A DNA stretch of 19,491 nucleotides from an uncultured Clostridia bacterium (GTDB lineage Bacteria > Bacillota > Clostridia > TANB77 > CAG-508), in contig CAKPKU010000023.1 of the NCBI GenBank assembly GCA_934167365.1, forward strand, positions 1 through 19,491, given 5' to 3'. A program made the position numbers and the translations under genes. A model generated the notes under the pieces. That model was not told where the DNA came from. It worked only from the letters and a program-made list of their open reading frames with translations, and ran no database searches. Below, piece after piece: positions 1 to 12,300 of the stretch (position 1 is the first letter of the stretch; each line of letters begins with the position of its first letter).

Positions 1-36
1 TATACTAATTACTTTTAATGCTCTTTTCCCTTTCAT
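1..36 (-). CDS. Start of a minus-strand gene, 3' part outside the window
   Basis: Twelve codons are visible, reading MKGKRALKVISI, from the ATG at 36 to the left edge. The start is supported by the GGAGGG site at 47-42 and by an open frame to the edge. The three or four basic residues followed by a hydrophobic turn (LKVISI) resemble the n-region and beginning of the h-region of a signal peptide or first membrane segment, so an exported or membrane product is plausible. Twelve residues are too few to name a family. The gene lies in the same direction as the giant gene but behind its terminator, so it is probably a separate transcription unit. Confidence 0.7.
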   Translation of the reverse strand, partial: MKGKRALKVISI

Positions 37-41
37 AACTT

Positions 42-47
42 CCCTCC
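42..47 (-). promoter_or_regulatory. Ribosome binding site of the left-edge gene
   Basis: GGAGGG at 47-42 lies five bases (AAGTT) before an ATG at 36-34. This is a near-perfect anti-16S match, and its purine-rich GC bases stand out in an otherwise AT-rich leader, which fixes the start of the next gene. Confidence 0.8.
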
Positions 48-95
48 ATATGGTTTATGAATTTTATTTGGACATTGCCCGTTTTTTCATAAATT

Positions 96-124
96 ATTAT
101 ATTTTGAATTTACTTTATTTTTAA
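96..124 (-). promoter_or_regulatory. Candidate promoter 2 for the downstream gene
   Basis: A perfect TATAAT lies at 101-96 with a weak -35 (TTAAAA at 124-119) at 17-base spacing. It would give a leader of about 50 bases before the ATG at 36. Such AT-rich DNA yields TATAAT by chance, so this is only a candidate. Confidence 0.35.
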
Positions 125-226
125 ATATTTTAAATATAAATGCAAATATAGTATTTTTTCGATTTTTTTTACCCATATTTACGGAAATCTATTATTATCA
201 AAAAGTTAATAAATTTTTACAAACTT

Positions 227-255
227 ATTACATTTTTTTATCATTTTTTTGTCAA
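227..255 (-). promoter_or_regulatory. Candidate promoter 1 for the downstream gene
   Basis: An exact TTGACA lies at 255-250, followed after 17 bases by TGTAAT at 232-227. An A/T-rich tract directly upstream (256-300) could act as an UP element. The -10 box lacks the usually essential second-position A, which weakens the call. It would give a leader of about 180 bases before the ATG at 36. Confidence 0.35.
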
Positions 256-321
256 AAAATTATTTATTTCATTTTTTTCTTCAATATTTTTTCATTATTA
301 CTAGGGAGAGCATATAATCAC

Positions 322-374
322 AAAAAAAAAGAGAGCACAAAGAGCGCTGATAAAATACCAGCTTTCTTTGTGCT
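322..374 (-). terminator. Rho-independent terminator of the giant gene
   Basis: On the minus-strand transcript, a perfect 10-bp stem forms between 374-365 and 343-334 (AGCACAAAGA with TCTTTGTGCT). An apical 4-bp GCTG/CAGC helix lies at 362-359 and 349-346, around a loop of about 9 bases. After CTC the transcript runs into nine U residues at 330-322. The first two stem bases are the last two of the TAG stop codon, so the terminating ribosome would cover the 5' arm. The hairpin separates the giant gene from the next gene, which therefore should have its own promoter. Confidence 0.9.
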
Positions 375-3300
375 AAAATTTTATATAATTATTAGGATCA
401 ACACTATGTCCTGAGCCTGTTTGAGACCTTATTTCAAAGTGTAAATGGTGTCCTGTTGAAGTTCCGTGATTTGGATCAGATTTAGCGCCACCTTCTAGGG
501 CTATAATATCTCCTTGAGATACTTTATCGCCTACTTGTACATTAATTTGTGATAAATGTGCATAGAAACTATATATTGCTTCCCCATTTACAATATGTTT
601 AATTTCAATACAATTACCATATCCATTTTGTACTCCAGCATATGTCACTTCACCATTTGCTACTGCTAAAATTTCAGTGTGCCATGTTCCTACAATATCT
701 AAACCACTATGTAATTTTTGCTCTCCACTTACTGGGTGTGTTCTATATCCATATTTTGAAGAAATTGTATAATCACAAGTCATTGGTAATATGAAATTAC
801 TATTTGAAAGTGCTACCCCATTTTCACTTACAGATTTACTTTCATCTACCACATACATACTTGTAGTTACTGGATCATTTGGATTAACCCATTTTACTAT
901 TTCATTTACTTTACTATAATTTGCCTTTAATATAGCTCTATCTGCTCCATCGATAATACCATCTTCATTCAAGTCGAATTTCAATTCATCATCTTTATTA
1001 TCATCATTAATAACTACCCCAATATTATCATTTAGATAAGTTAGATCATCAATTTCAATTTCGCCTGATGTAACAATATCACCTGCATAAATTTGGATAT
1101 CTCCAATATTTCCTTCAATACCTTTTTCAGCTTCAAAACCAACAAGTCTATATTCTAGATAAGATAATTTAGTAACTACAATATCATATTTACCTACACG
1201 AACATCAATTTCAAATGTTCCATCAGGGTTAATATTAACTTGCTCTACAATTGCTCTTGGAGCATCAATGTCATTTTCTGCTCTTGTATCATCAGTATTA
1301 TATAATGTTATTAATGCAGATTGATTACTTAAATCCGTAGCTTGTGTGATAATTTTACCTGTAATTTTAAATGTTTTTATAATCCACAATTCTTCTACTA
1401 ATTCATCACCATTACCATTAACAATATATAATTTTACTTTAGTGATTTCATCATTTAATTCAACATTTTTAGTTGTTTGAATTGGCTCATAGTCAAAATC
1501 AGCTATCTTAACCTTACTTGTATCAGATGTTGATGATATACTAACTACTGCCTTTTCACTATCTAATGATACTTTTGCTTTATAAATTCCATCATCAGAT
1601 TTTTGAATAATATTTTCTCCAACCTTTACTGTAAGTTGTAAATCAGATAAATCTTCATTTTTATCAACTTTTGTAATAGTTAATTTATAATTTTGCTCTT
1701 TATAATTACTATCACTAGAATCTAAACCATTTGTAACTTTTATATTTACAGTTTTACTAATGCTTATATCATAATTATTATATGTAGTTTCGCCAATTTC
1801 TAGATCTCCATCATAAATTGATACCATTTCGGTAGTTTTATTAAATAATTCAGCTTTAATGTTAACAATTGTATTTACAGTATCTATTTCATATTCGGTA
1901 TCACTAACTTTTGTAGCTTTACGATTATCTAATAAAACTTGTTTTAGCTCTAGTTCATCTGGTGCTCTATAAATATTTACAATATAATCTTTAGATCTAC
2001 CTGAAACTGATTCTACTGTAACCATAATACGTTTTTCATCAGCATTTCCAACTGTAACAGTCTTAAAATCACTTCCTCTTCTATAATCATTTCCATCAAT
2101 ACTTACTTTTGCATATTCATAGTTTGCAATAGCTGTTAAATCAACCGATGTAGCACCTTTTTTAATATACACACTATATGTACCATTATTTTCAAGATCT
2201 ACTGTACCTTCTTTAGTTGCTCCATTTCCAGCTTTTAGCTCTTTTAAATTTACATCATATATTGAATCTGTTGATTTTATAATTATAACTTTATATTCTT
2301 TTTCAGTTCCTTCGCCATTTTTAACAAATACATATTTTTCAACTTCATTTGAATCTAGAATTACAGTTTCAGAATCTGAAATCTGTTTATACTCATTTTC
2401 TCCAATTTTAATTTTTGAAGATGAGCTATCTATACCAGCCCATAATTCAGCTGATTCTTTAGTACTTGCAACAACAGCTATATATACCCCATCAGTATCT
2501 GGTAAAATAGTATTTCCATCAACTTTTATTACAGGAACTAAATCTTTTAATTCTTCTTTTGTTTTCTTAATTGTCAATTTATATTCTTTAGAAGCTCCCT
2601 CTTCATTAGAAACTATTATTGACACTATTGTTTTATCATTTGTTACAACATAATTATTATAAATATCTCTACCTACCCTAGCAACATTAGAATCTATTTG
2701 TACATAGTCAGTAGCTACATTAGCTATTGCCTCTATGTTACAAGCATTTTTTGAATTTACAATATCTATTTCGTATTCTGTATTTCCAGTTTTATACGCT
2801 CTTCTTCCATCAACTAAAATACTTGATAGCTCTAAATCCTCATGTTCCCTATGTATGCGGACATTATAATATTTAATAGTTCCACCAATTGATTTAACTA
2901 TAATTACAAGCTCTTTAGAATCTTCAAAGCCCATATTTACATCATATGTATTTACATTTCTTGTTTCAGTATTACCTGCAATTGAAACTTTAGAAGTTAT
3001 TAGCTCTGTTGTAGCTACTAACTCAACATTATTTGTATTTTTATCTATTTCAATAGAATATACACCATCACTATCAGGTATAATTTCAGTTCCATTTGCT
3101 ACTAAAGATTTAAGATTAGCATTATCTGCATCTTCTCCATCTTTAACTATATACACTGTATACGTTTTTTCCGTACCATCTCCAGATTTTACAATAACAG
3201 ATATTTCATTTACTGTATTGCTTAAAATAATATCTTTAGTTGATGATACAACTTCAAATCCTGTTTCTTCATTATTTGATTTATCAATAATATTAACCAT

Positions 3301-6300
3301 TGATGTATTTGAATTTGTTCCTGCCCAAATATTAGACTTATATTTAGTACTATCTACAATACAAGTATAATTTCCATCTGAATCAGGTCTAATAACATTT
3401 CCATCAACTTTAATATTAACAAGTAAATCATCTAAAGTTACAGTTGATTCTTTTATAACCAATGTATATGTTTTATTTTCAGATTTATCGCTATTGTAAA
3501 CATTTATACTTACATTTGTTCCTTGTGATAAATAGTAATTTTCATAAGTATTTACTCCTAATGATTCAGTATTATTAGCAATTTGTACAAATGAAGTTTG
3601 ATTTGCTGTAATAGCTTTTAAATTAACTATATTTGTTCCCTTTGTAACTTGAATTTCATATGTAGAATTATCAATTTTAGTTGCAATTCTATTATTCAAG
3701 TATACTGCCTTTAATCCTAACTCATTTTGGGCTCTTTCAATATTTACAATATATTCTTTTGTTTTACCATTTATAGATGTAATAGCAACTTTAATTGTTT
3801 TAAAGTCAATATTTTCAATATTAATATCCTGGGTATTTTCATATCTTGTAGCATTATTTCCATCTATACTTACTTTTGAGTATACATAGTTTGCAATAGC
3901 TTTTATATTAACGCTTGTTGCATCTTCTGCTACTTTAACAGTATATGTTCCATCTTCTTCAGGCTCTATCACTTCATCATCTGCAATTAATGTTTTTAAT
4001 GTATTATCATCTATATCATCAGTTTCTTTTATTAAATATACATCATAATTTATGATATCTTCATTACCATTTTTAACTGTTACAGTAACTTCTGTTCTTT
4101 CAGAATCTATATTAATATTCTTTTGTGCTAATGGATTTAAAAATTCTGTCTCGCCTACGGAATCCTTAATTTTTACAGTAGAAGTTTCTGAATTTATATA
4201 TGCAGATAATGCCACATTATCTGTTAAGTCAGAAATAACTTTTACATATTTTCCATCAGTATCTGGATAAATTATTTCATCATCAGCTTTAATTGTAACT
4301 TTTAAATCATCTAATATTTTAGAATCATCTTTTTCCTTAATAATTAAGGTATATTCTTTTTGCTCATCAATTTCAGAACTTTCACCAGTTACAAACATTG
4401 CTGTTACTGTAATTTTAACTTTTTTAGCAGATATATCACAATCATTATATGTATTTTCAGATTTAGACATTTGACTATTTTCAATTGAAACATACTCACT
4501 ATCTTTTTCTGCAATAGCTTTAATATCAGCTATTGAAGTTCCTTTTTTTACATCAATACTAAATGTATTATCATCAACTTTTGTAGCAATTCTATTATTT
4601 AAATATACTTTATTTAAACCTAGGTTATTTTCCTGTTTGCTAATAATAAGCTTATGTTTAGCAATTGTTCCATCTTGTGCAGTTACAGTAATTGTTTTTT
4701 CTAGTTTACCTGTTTCAGGTAAAACTAGGTATGCTTCTAATCTTCCTGTTTCAACTATTCCACCAAGTGAAACATTTGCCAATACATCACTTAATATAAT
4801 TGCAATATCTTCACCTACATCACTAGCTTTTACTGTTACTTCATAATCTCCATCACTATTTGGAATTATAAGTCTACGAGCACTATCTTTTCCTATATAT
4901 ACACTTGTTATATTTGTATTATCAGGTAATCTCACAAACATAATATTATATGTTTTTACAACAGTTTCATCTTGTGATGTTATTACAATTGGTACTGTAA
5001 TAGATCCTTGATTTACATCTAATGCAATATTTTTCAATACAGAGCTTGTTTCAGAAGTTTCATCTCCAATTTGGATTTTAGCATATTTATTTTGACCTAC
5101 TACTTCAATTTGTGCATTAGATTTTTCCTTTGCTATTGAATATACATATGTTGGTACTGAATCAACATTTTCAAATTGATCTAAAATTTCTATTCCATCT
5201 ACCTTAATACTTTCGGCATCAGCGTTATTAGACATTTTATAAATTTTAATAGTATATTCTTGCTCTGTTCCATATTCAGAAATAACTTTAAAATTCAAAG
5301 TTGTTTCATCATTATTTGCTACATTTACATTACCTATTGATAATGAACCTAATGATTCATCATCTCCATACTTAACTTTTGCATAACTACTTTTAGCTTT
5401 AATTGCAAATGTAAGCTCTTGAGTTCCATTTTTTATAAATTCTGTATATGTATGTGTACTATCATCATACATTGTAAGCTCTTTATCAGATTCTTTTACA
5501 GATTCAACTGTATTATCATCAGATACTAAATTAATTTCTAATACCTTTGTTAACATTTCTGTATTTGGATCTTGTGCTTTTACATTAATATTTAATGTAA
5601 TTTTACGATTTCCATTTTCAAATGAAACTTGAGTTCCTGCAAGCTCTTCAACCCAAACAGCACCATCACCAATTTGAATTTGTGCTTTTTTATCTTTAGC
5701 TTTTACTTCAATATCAGCAGTAGTTATTTCTTTACCTTGGTCAAATATTGTAGCAACATATTTTCCATCTACTTCTTCAATTTTATTTTTATTTACTTTT
5801 AGCCAATCAATTGAATTATCCGTAGATTTTTTTACTATTTCAATATGATAAGTTTCTGTAACACCATTTTCAGCAGTTATAATTATATCTAAAGTATTTG
5901 TTTCATTTGGTAAATCAAATTCCTCAATTACAAATTCATGTTGTTTTGTTTCACCTAAAGCTTGAATTATTGCCTCATCATTATTAGTAATAATGTCAAT
6001 TTTAGCTTTTGTATCAGCTCTTTCAACATATTTTGTAAATGTTTTAGTTTCTGCATTATATTCATCAGTATCAGTATCATTAACTTTTACTGTACATGAA
6101 CTATCATCTGATTTTCTTTCAATATGTAATATATATGTTTTTTCAGTTACACCATCTTGGGCTACTATTTTTATATTTAATGTTGTTACTTTATCTGTAC
6201 TTAAAATAACATTCTCTTCTGTTAATTCCCCTAGGCTAGATCCAACATTTTCCACATAAATATGTGCATGTTTGTCACTTGCTTTTACATACAACTTAGC

Positions 6301-9300
6301 AATTCTAGCGATTGTAGTTGTTGTTGCATAATACTCACCTTTCATATAAATTGCATCTTTATCATTAACTTGTAATAATTGAAGCTCTGCTTCACAAGAT
6401 TTTTCTTTAATAATGATTGTATGAGTAATTTCCCTAGTAGAATCATTTGGATCTTTTAATTTTACAAGTACTGTAACACCATTTGAATCAATATTTTCAA
6501 CTTCAATATTATGTGTTGAGCTTGAAGTTTCATCTGAAAAGTCATTATTACCTATTTTATAGCTAACTAGTGCATTTTCATCATTTGGCTCTATGCTCAA
6601 ATTTACATTAGTTACTCCAGAATCAATATATGCATAATAAACTTCATTTTCAATTTCACAATCTGAATATATTGTTTCATTTGCTGATTTTGATTTTACG
6701 CTCTTTAGTCCTAAATCTGTTACTGCATATACTGTAATTGTATATGTTTTTTCATCGCCATTTTCTGCTTTTACAACAATATTAAATTCAATTTTATCAG
6801 ATGTTCTACTAATAATATGATTTGCTACATTGCTATCAGAATAAACCCCATCTGCTATTTTTACTTTAGCATATTCATTATTAGCAATTGCAGTTATATC
6901 TAAATTATCTATTGTTGTTGGTGCTTTAACTGTATATGTAGTATCTGAAGTTTTAATTATATCATTATCTGAAACACCTACTACTTTTAATTCAGATAAT
7001 GAATTGTCAGCAGAATTTCTTAATAATGTGACTTCATATATTTCTTTTGTTCCATCTACTGCAAATACTTCAATTTTTACAGTAGTTCTAGGCTCTGTTG
7101 TGGCAATACTTTCAGTTGTTGAAGATTTTACAGCTAAACTACCATTTATTGAAATAGATGCATTACTATCTACCAATTCACCTTTTAGTTTAACACTATC
7201 ATCATTTCCAACTTTGACTGTTGCTTTATTATTAATAAATTCAATTGTTTTCCATACTAAAACTCCATTTTCATTAGTTTCTACTTTAGCTATAAGTCCT
7301 ACATTATTCGACAATTTATTTACTATAATAATATATTGTTCAGATGTTCCATCTTCTGCTGTAATATCTACATATATTCTATTTTCATCATCTGGTGTAG
7401 TAACTTTAGCTGTTTGTTTTTCTTCTGTATTTTCAGAATTATTAATACTTACAAAAGATGTATTTTTATTAGCAGTAACCTCAACATTTACTTCTGTTGT
7501 TAATTGTTTTACATTAACATGATAATTTCCATCATCACTTACATTAATAATATTTCCATCAACTTTAATCATACCTACTTTTGTGTCATTAGATTGATTT
7601 CGTATGTATAATATATATTCTTGCTCTGTTCCATCTTGTGCAATAACTTTTATTTTTATTTGCTCTTCATCATTAGTTTTAGTTATTGGTAATGTTAATC
7701 TTCCTGTTGCTTTAATTGATGTACCTATTATTTCCATAGTTGCTTTTGGATCTTGAAGTTTTATATATACTTCTAAATTACTATCAGTTGATTTTACTTT
7801 AGAAATATATTCATTTCCTGGCTCTGCTGTTGCTTTATATGTATTGCCATCAGAAGATGTTACTACAATAGTATCAATATTTACATTATCTGGTAATGCA
7901 TTAATTATTAATTTATATTCTTTAGATGTTCCATCCTCTGCTGTTACTGTAATATATGTAACAATTGATTTACCTGTCATATCAACAGTTCTATATGTAC
8001 TTGATTTTTCAGCTGTATATGTATTAATTGCAACATATGATGTTTCATTTTTAGCAAACGCACCAACAGTAACTTTACTTGTTCTTACATCTAATGTGTA
8101 TTCATATGTATCTTTAGCAGTTTTACTTAAACTTGCCTCTTTTTCTACTCCTCCAACTTTAACAGTAACTTTTTGTAAGTCTTTATCACTATTTCTTCTA
8201 TGGATTCTTAAAATATATTCTTGCTCATTAGAATTTTGTGATTTAACTGTAATTTTAATTATAGTTGGATTACCTGTTATTTCAACATTTCTTCTTGTTG
8301 TATTTTGTTCATACTCCTCTTCATTAACACTAACTTGTGCAAGCTCATAATTTGTTACAGCTATAACATCTATAACTTCATATTCTTCAGGAACACTAAC
8401 ATCATATGTATTAGTTCCATTTGCTCTTGTAGCAGTTTGCGAGTATTCTGAATTTCCAACTGTTATAGATTTTAGTGTATTATCAGAAGATGGATTTTTA
8501 ATATTCAAAATATATTCTTTTGATTTTTCAGAATCATTTGGATCAGTTACAGTAATTGTATAAGTAACTTCTCCATCAATTGTATATTCTTTTTCAAATT
8601 TATGTATTTTAGCAGTATCATCATCAATTTTTACTAAATCATTAACATCTAATGTAATAGCACAAATGTCAACATTAGTAGTACCATTTGGTAAATATGC
8701 ATCATATACATTTCCAACAGGTTTTATTTCAGTATCATTTACTGTAACTAAAGCTAAAGCCTGATTATCTTCTGTTCCTGCTTTATTAATAATTAAAGTA
8801 TATTCTTTTTCATTTTCCCCAGATGTTACATATATTTTAACTATAGTTTGATCTTTAGTTGTAGCTATTGTTCTTGTAGTTTGGTGCACCTCTTGACCTA
8901 AATTATTAATTTGTACTTCAGATGTAGGATATAGTGTTGTTGCACAAACATCAGGGTTTTCCTCATCTACTGATACAATATATGTATTTTTATTAACTTT
9001 TTCAGCCTGATTTCCACCTACAATTACTGACTCTAAATCTGTTAAAGCATCTTCTTTGTAAATAGTTAATGTATATTCTGCTGAATCCCCACTTTCAGCA
9101 AAAACTTGAATTGGTATTACTTTTTTATTTGTTGTAGCTATGTCAACTGTTCTTGTAGTTTGTTTAACTTCTTTAACAGATCCATCTATACTAACTAATG
9201 AATTAGAGTGTTCAGTTACAGCTGTTACACTTGGTTTTGTTGCATTATTTTTTAGTATGACTTCATACTCTTTTGCTCCAATTGGTGTAGCATCAAGCTC

Positions 9301-12300
9301 TTGTGAATCCTTAACTTTTAAAGATTTTAATCCTAAATTATTTGATAATATATTAATTGTAAGTATATAATCAACTATTTTAGAATTTGTAGTTTTTACT
9401 CTTATTTTTACAATCATAGGGTTTGTACTTAAACTTATTTCTTTTTCAAGAGGAGAGGCAGAGTAATTAGCACCTAAATCGATACTAATACTATCTGTTT
9501 CATCAATTGTTTCTATTCTTAATAATGCTTTTCCATCAGAATTTTGTATTATATCAACACCATATTTGCTTTCTCCTGTTAGTTTTGCTTCTACACCGTT
9601 TACAACAATGCTTTTAATTCTTTGTTCATCTAAAGGTTGAACAACTCTTAATGCCTCGGCTTTTGCTCCACTTACCCTATCTGTTGCTGTAATTATTGTT
9701 TCACCCATATCTACTGAAGTAATAACACCATTGTCAACTGTTGCAACTGTTGTATCACTTGAAGTCCAATTATAACTACTCAAACTTCTTTCTGTATTAT
9801 CAAATACATTAAATAAGTTTGTTTCAAGTTTTACTTTTTCCTCTTCTGGCTGTTTCATTTGTCTTGCTTCTGGAATTATTTTAAAGTTTCTATCACCTAC
9901 TAATGTAAAACTATAACTGTCTTCTTCTAGACTGTTACCTAATTGTCCATAATTATTTGCTCCTGCTGCAAATACATCACCTGTTTCATCTATAAAGTAA
10001 TTATTTACATATCCACATCCTACAGAAAATCCTTTTCTATCTTCATATGTAGATACTCTATGTAGCTCTACACTTGGAGTTATATATCCAATACCTGCTT
10101 GCCCAGATGTGTTATCTCCGTAAGTGTATGTGTACCCATCTCTATCTAAACACATTAAGTTTAATGCCTTTGCATCTATTTCAACTATATCCTCAACTAT
10201 AATTGTTTGTACTTCTTGAGAATCTTCTATTGCATATTTAGATATTTTTTGTACACTTCCATCTGATTTCAATACTACTATTCCATCTTTCATGCATTTA
10301 ACTTTAATTGCATTTTCTACATTACTTACCAATTGTGGTTCATTATAATATGTATTTATTGCAGGTAAAATTGGGTTACCATTGTCATCATAATTATATT
10401 TTAATTTAGCTATTTGTTCAGAATTGTTATCCCCAAATACATACACTTTTCCACTTGCATCTACAAGTGCAGTCATGTTTCCACCAGCTGCAATTGATAT
10501 TACTTCATTTTCTACTGCATTAATTCTTTGTGGTTTAGTTACTGTTCTATTTTTACCATTTCCTAATTGTCCTACTGCATTTGCTCCCCATGTGTATACA
10601 TTTCCAAAACTATCAATTGCAATTGCGTGATTATCTCCTACTGCAATATCTACTATATCTGTTAAATCTTGTACTTGTATTGGCTTTTTAGCTGATGTTC
10701 TATTTCCTTGTCCTAATACTCCATAGTCATTATTTCCCCATGCCCATACAGTTCCATCTGCTCTTAGAGCTAGTGTAAATCTTTGACCTGTTGCAACTTT
10801 TTTATATGTTGCTAATATATTAGATTGACTTGGTATGTTTACTGGTACTAATTTATCATTTCCAAGCTGACCATCTGAATTGTAACCAAATGACCAAATG
10901 CTACCATCTGCCTTTAATACTGTTCCATAATTTTCTCCACCTGAAACTTGTGGTGAATATTTTTGGTTTTCACCAACTACTTTTACAATAAGTACATTTG
11001 CTTTTCCTGTTGCTCTTTCAATTGCCCTAATCCATGTTGTTCCAACAGAATTTGCTTTAATTAAACCATTTGAATTTACTTCTGCAATTTCTGCATTTAG
11101 TGATTCATACATAAAGTCATCTACTTCTTCATTTTCTTCATATACGTTAAATGAATATTTTGGTGTAATATTAACTTTTCTTGTATTTCCTATATTCATT
11201 GTTATTTCTTGTTCATCAAAATATGATGAATTATTTCCTATTTTTACTGGAACTCTACTATTTGTTTTTGTTTTAACACTTTGAATTCCATGATAATAAT
11301 CTCCCCAACCATAAACATCTCCATCATATCTGATAGCTACATTATATGTATTTCCGCAAGATATACTCATCATATCATCTATTGTGTCAATTAATGTAAA
11401 GTTCTTCTTGTCTACATTATCTCCTAAACCTAGCTCTCCTTGGCTATTTCCTCCTGTTGCATATAATCTTCTATTATAACCTAATATAATAGTGTGATTT
11501 TTTCCAGCAGAAATTTGCATTATATCATCTATTCCTTGAACTTTTATTGGAGTAGTAACATTTGTTGTATTACCATTTCCTAATTGTCCATTTATGTTAT
11601 ATCCAAAAGTATATACTTGCCCATTAACTGTTAATAATACACTATGATTATCTCCTGCTGCAATTTGACCAATTAATTCATCAACTGCAATTTCTTCAAA
11701 TGTATTTGATTTTCCAACACTTTGAGCTGTTTGACCATATACATTTAAACCTGAAGATAATACCTTACCACTTGATGTTAATAATAATGAATGATTTTTT
11801 CCTAAAGATATATCTATTACATCATTTACATATGGTAATATAGTAGGATATCTTACATTTTCATATGTTCTAGTTCCTAATTCGCCATTAGCATTTAAGC
11901 CCCATACATATACATAACCATCTTCTGTAAGTGCCATACTTTGGTCATTATTAGCTGATACTTTTTTGATATTTCTTAATCCTAAATTAACTGGTGTACT
12001 TGTTGTAGTTGTAAGTGCTCCATTTGAATTAGAGCCCCAACCCCATACATTTCCATTTGTATCTAATGCTAAATTATGTGTATTACCTACGGCTATATCT
12101 TTTATAACAACACCTTCTGGGAATTTAACTTTAACTGGTTTATCTGAAGATGTTCTATTTCCAATTCCTAGTTCATAACTTGAATTTACTCCATAACTCC
12201 ATACAGTTCCATCTGCCTTTAATACTACTGTATGTGAGCCTGAAGTTAATGCTTTTGGCTCTACAATAGTATTTTCTTTTAATACTACAACTTGTGCTAT

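Larger units (their letters stand above)
49..321 (-). other. AT-rich intergenic leader between two minus-strand genes
   Basis: This stretch of about 270 bases is very AT-rich, with long T runs on the plus strand (A-tracts on the minus strand). It holds no credible gene and no riboswitch or tRNA fold that I recognise. It should contain the promoter and 5' leader of the gene starting at 36, since a strong terminator lies just upstream. The two promoter candidates are listed separately. Confidence 0.6.

Noticed and set aside
64..90. Minus-strand mini-frame MKKRAMSK ending in TAA within the leader of the left-edge gene, a possible leader peptide.
   Set aside because: No ribosome binding site precedes the ATG at 90, and no attenuator hairpin or repeated regulatory codons follow.
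313..318. Plus-strand TATAAT just left of the terminator.
   Set aside because: There is no -35 box at suitable spacing and no plus-strand gene to serve. It is expected by chance in such AT-rich DNA.
373..460. Possible cell-wall sorting signal or membrane anchor at the C-terminus.
   Set aside because: The protein ends 21 residues after the last M23 zinc ligand, with no LPxTG motif, hydrophobic segment or basic tail.
7004..7522. Plus-strand open frame of 172 codons.
   Set aside because: It lies wholly within the giant minus-strand frame, antisense to regular beta-sandwich repeats. Its Ser, Thr, Leu and Val-rich translation is what complementing such repeats gives, and no ribosome site supports it.
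7844..8350. Plus-strand open frame of 168 codons.
   Set aside because: This is the same type of antisense shadow over cadherin-like domains, with no initiation signal and no recognisable domain. The other plus-strand frames (for example 5993-6259 and 16875-17264) fail for the same reasons.
1375..9630. True calcium-binding cadherin repeats.
   Set aside because: The domains match the bacterial cadherin-like beta-sandwich pattern in length and end strand, but they lack the DXD and DXNDN calcium motifs of classical cadherins.
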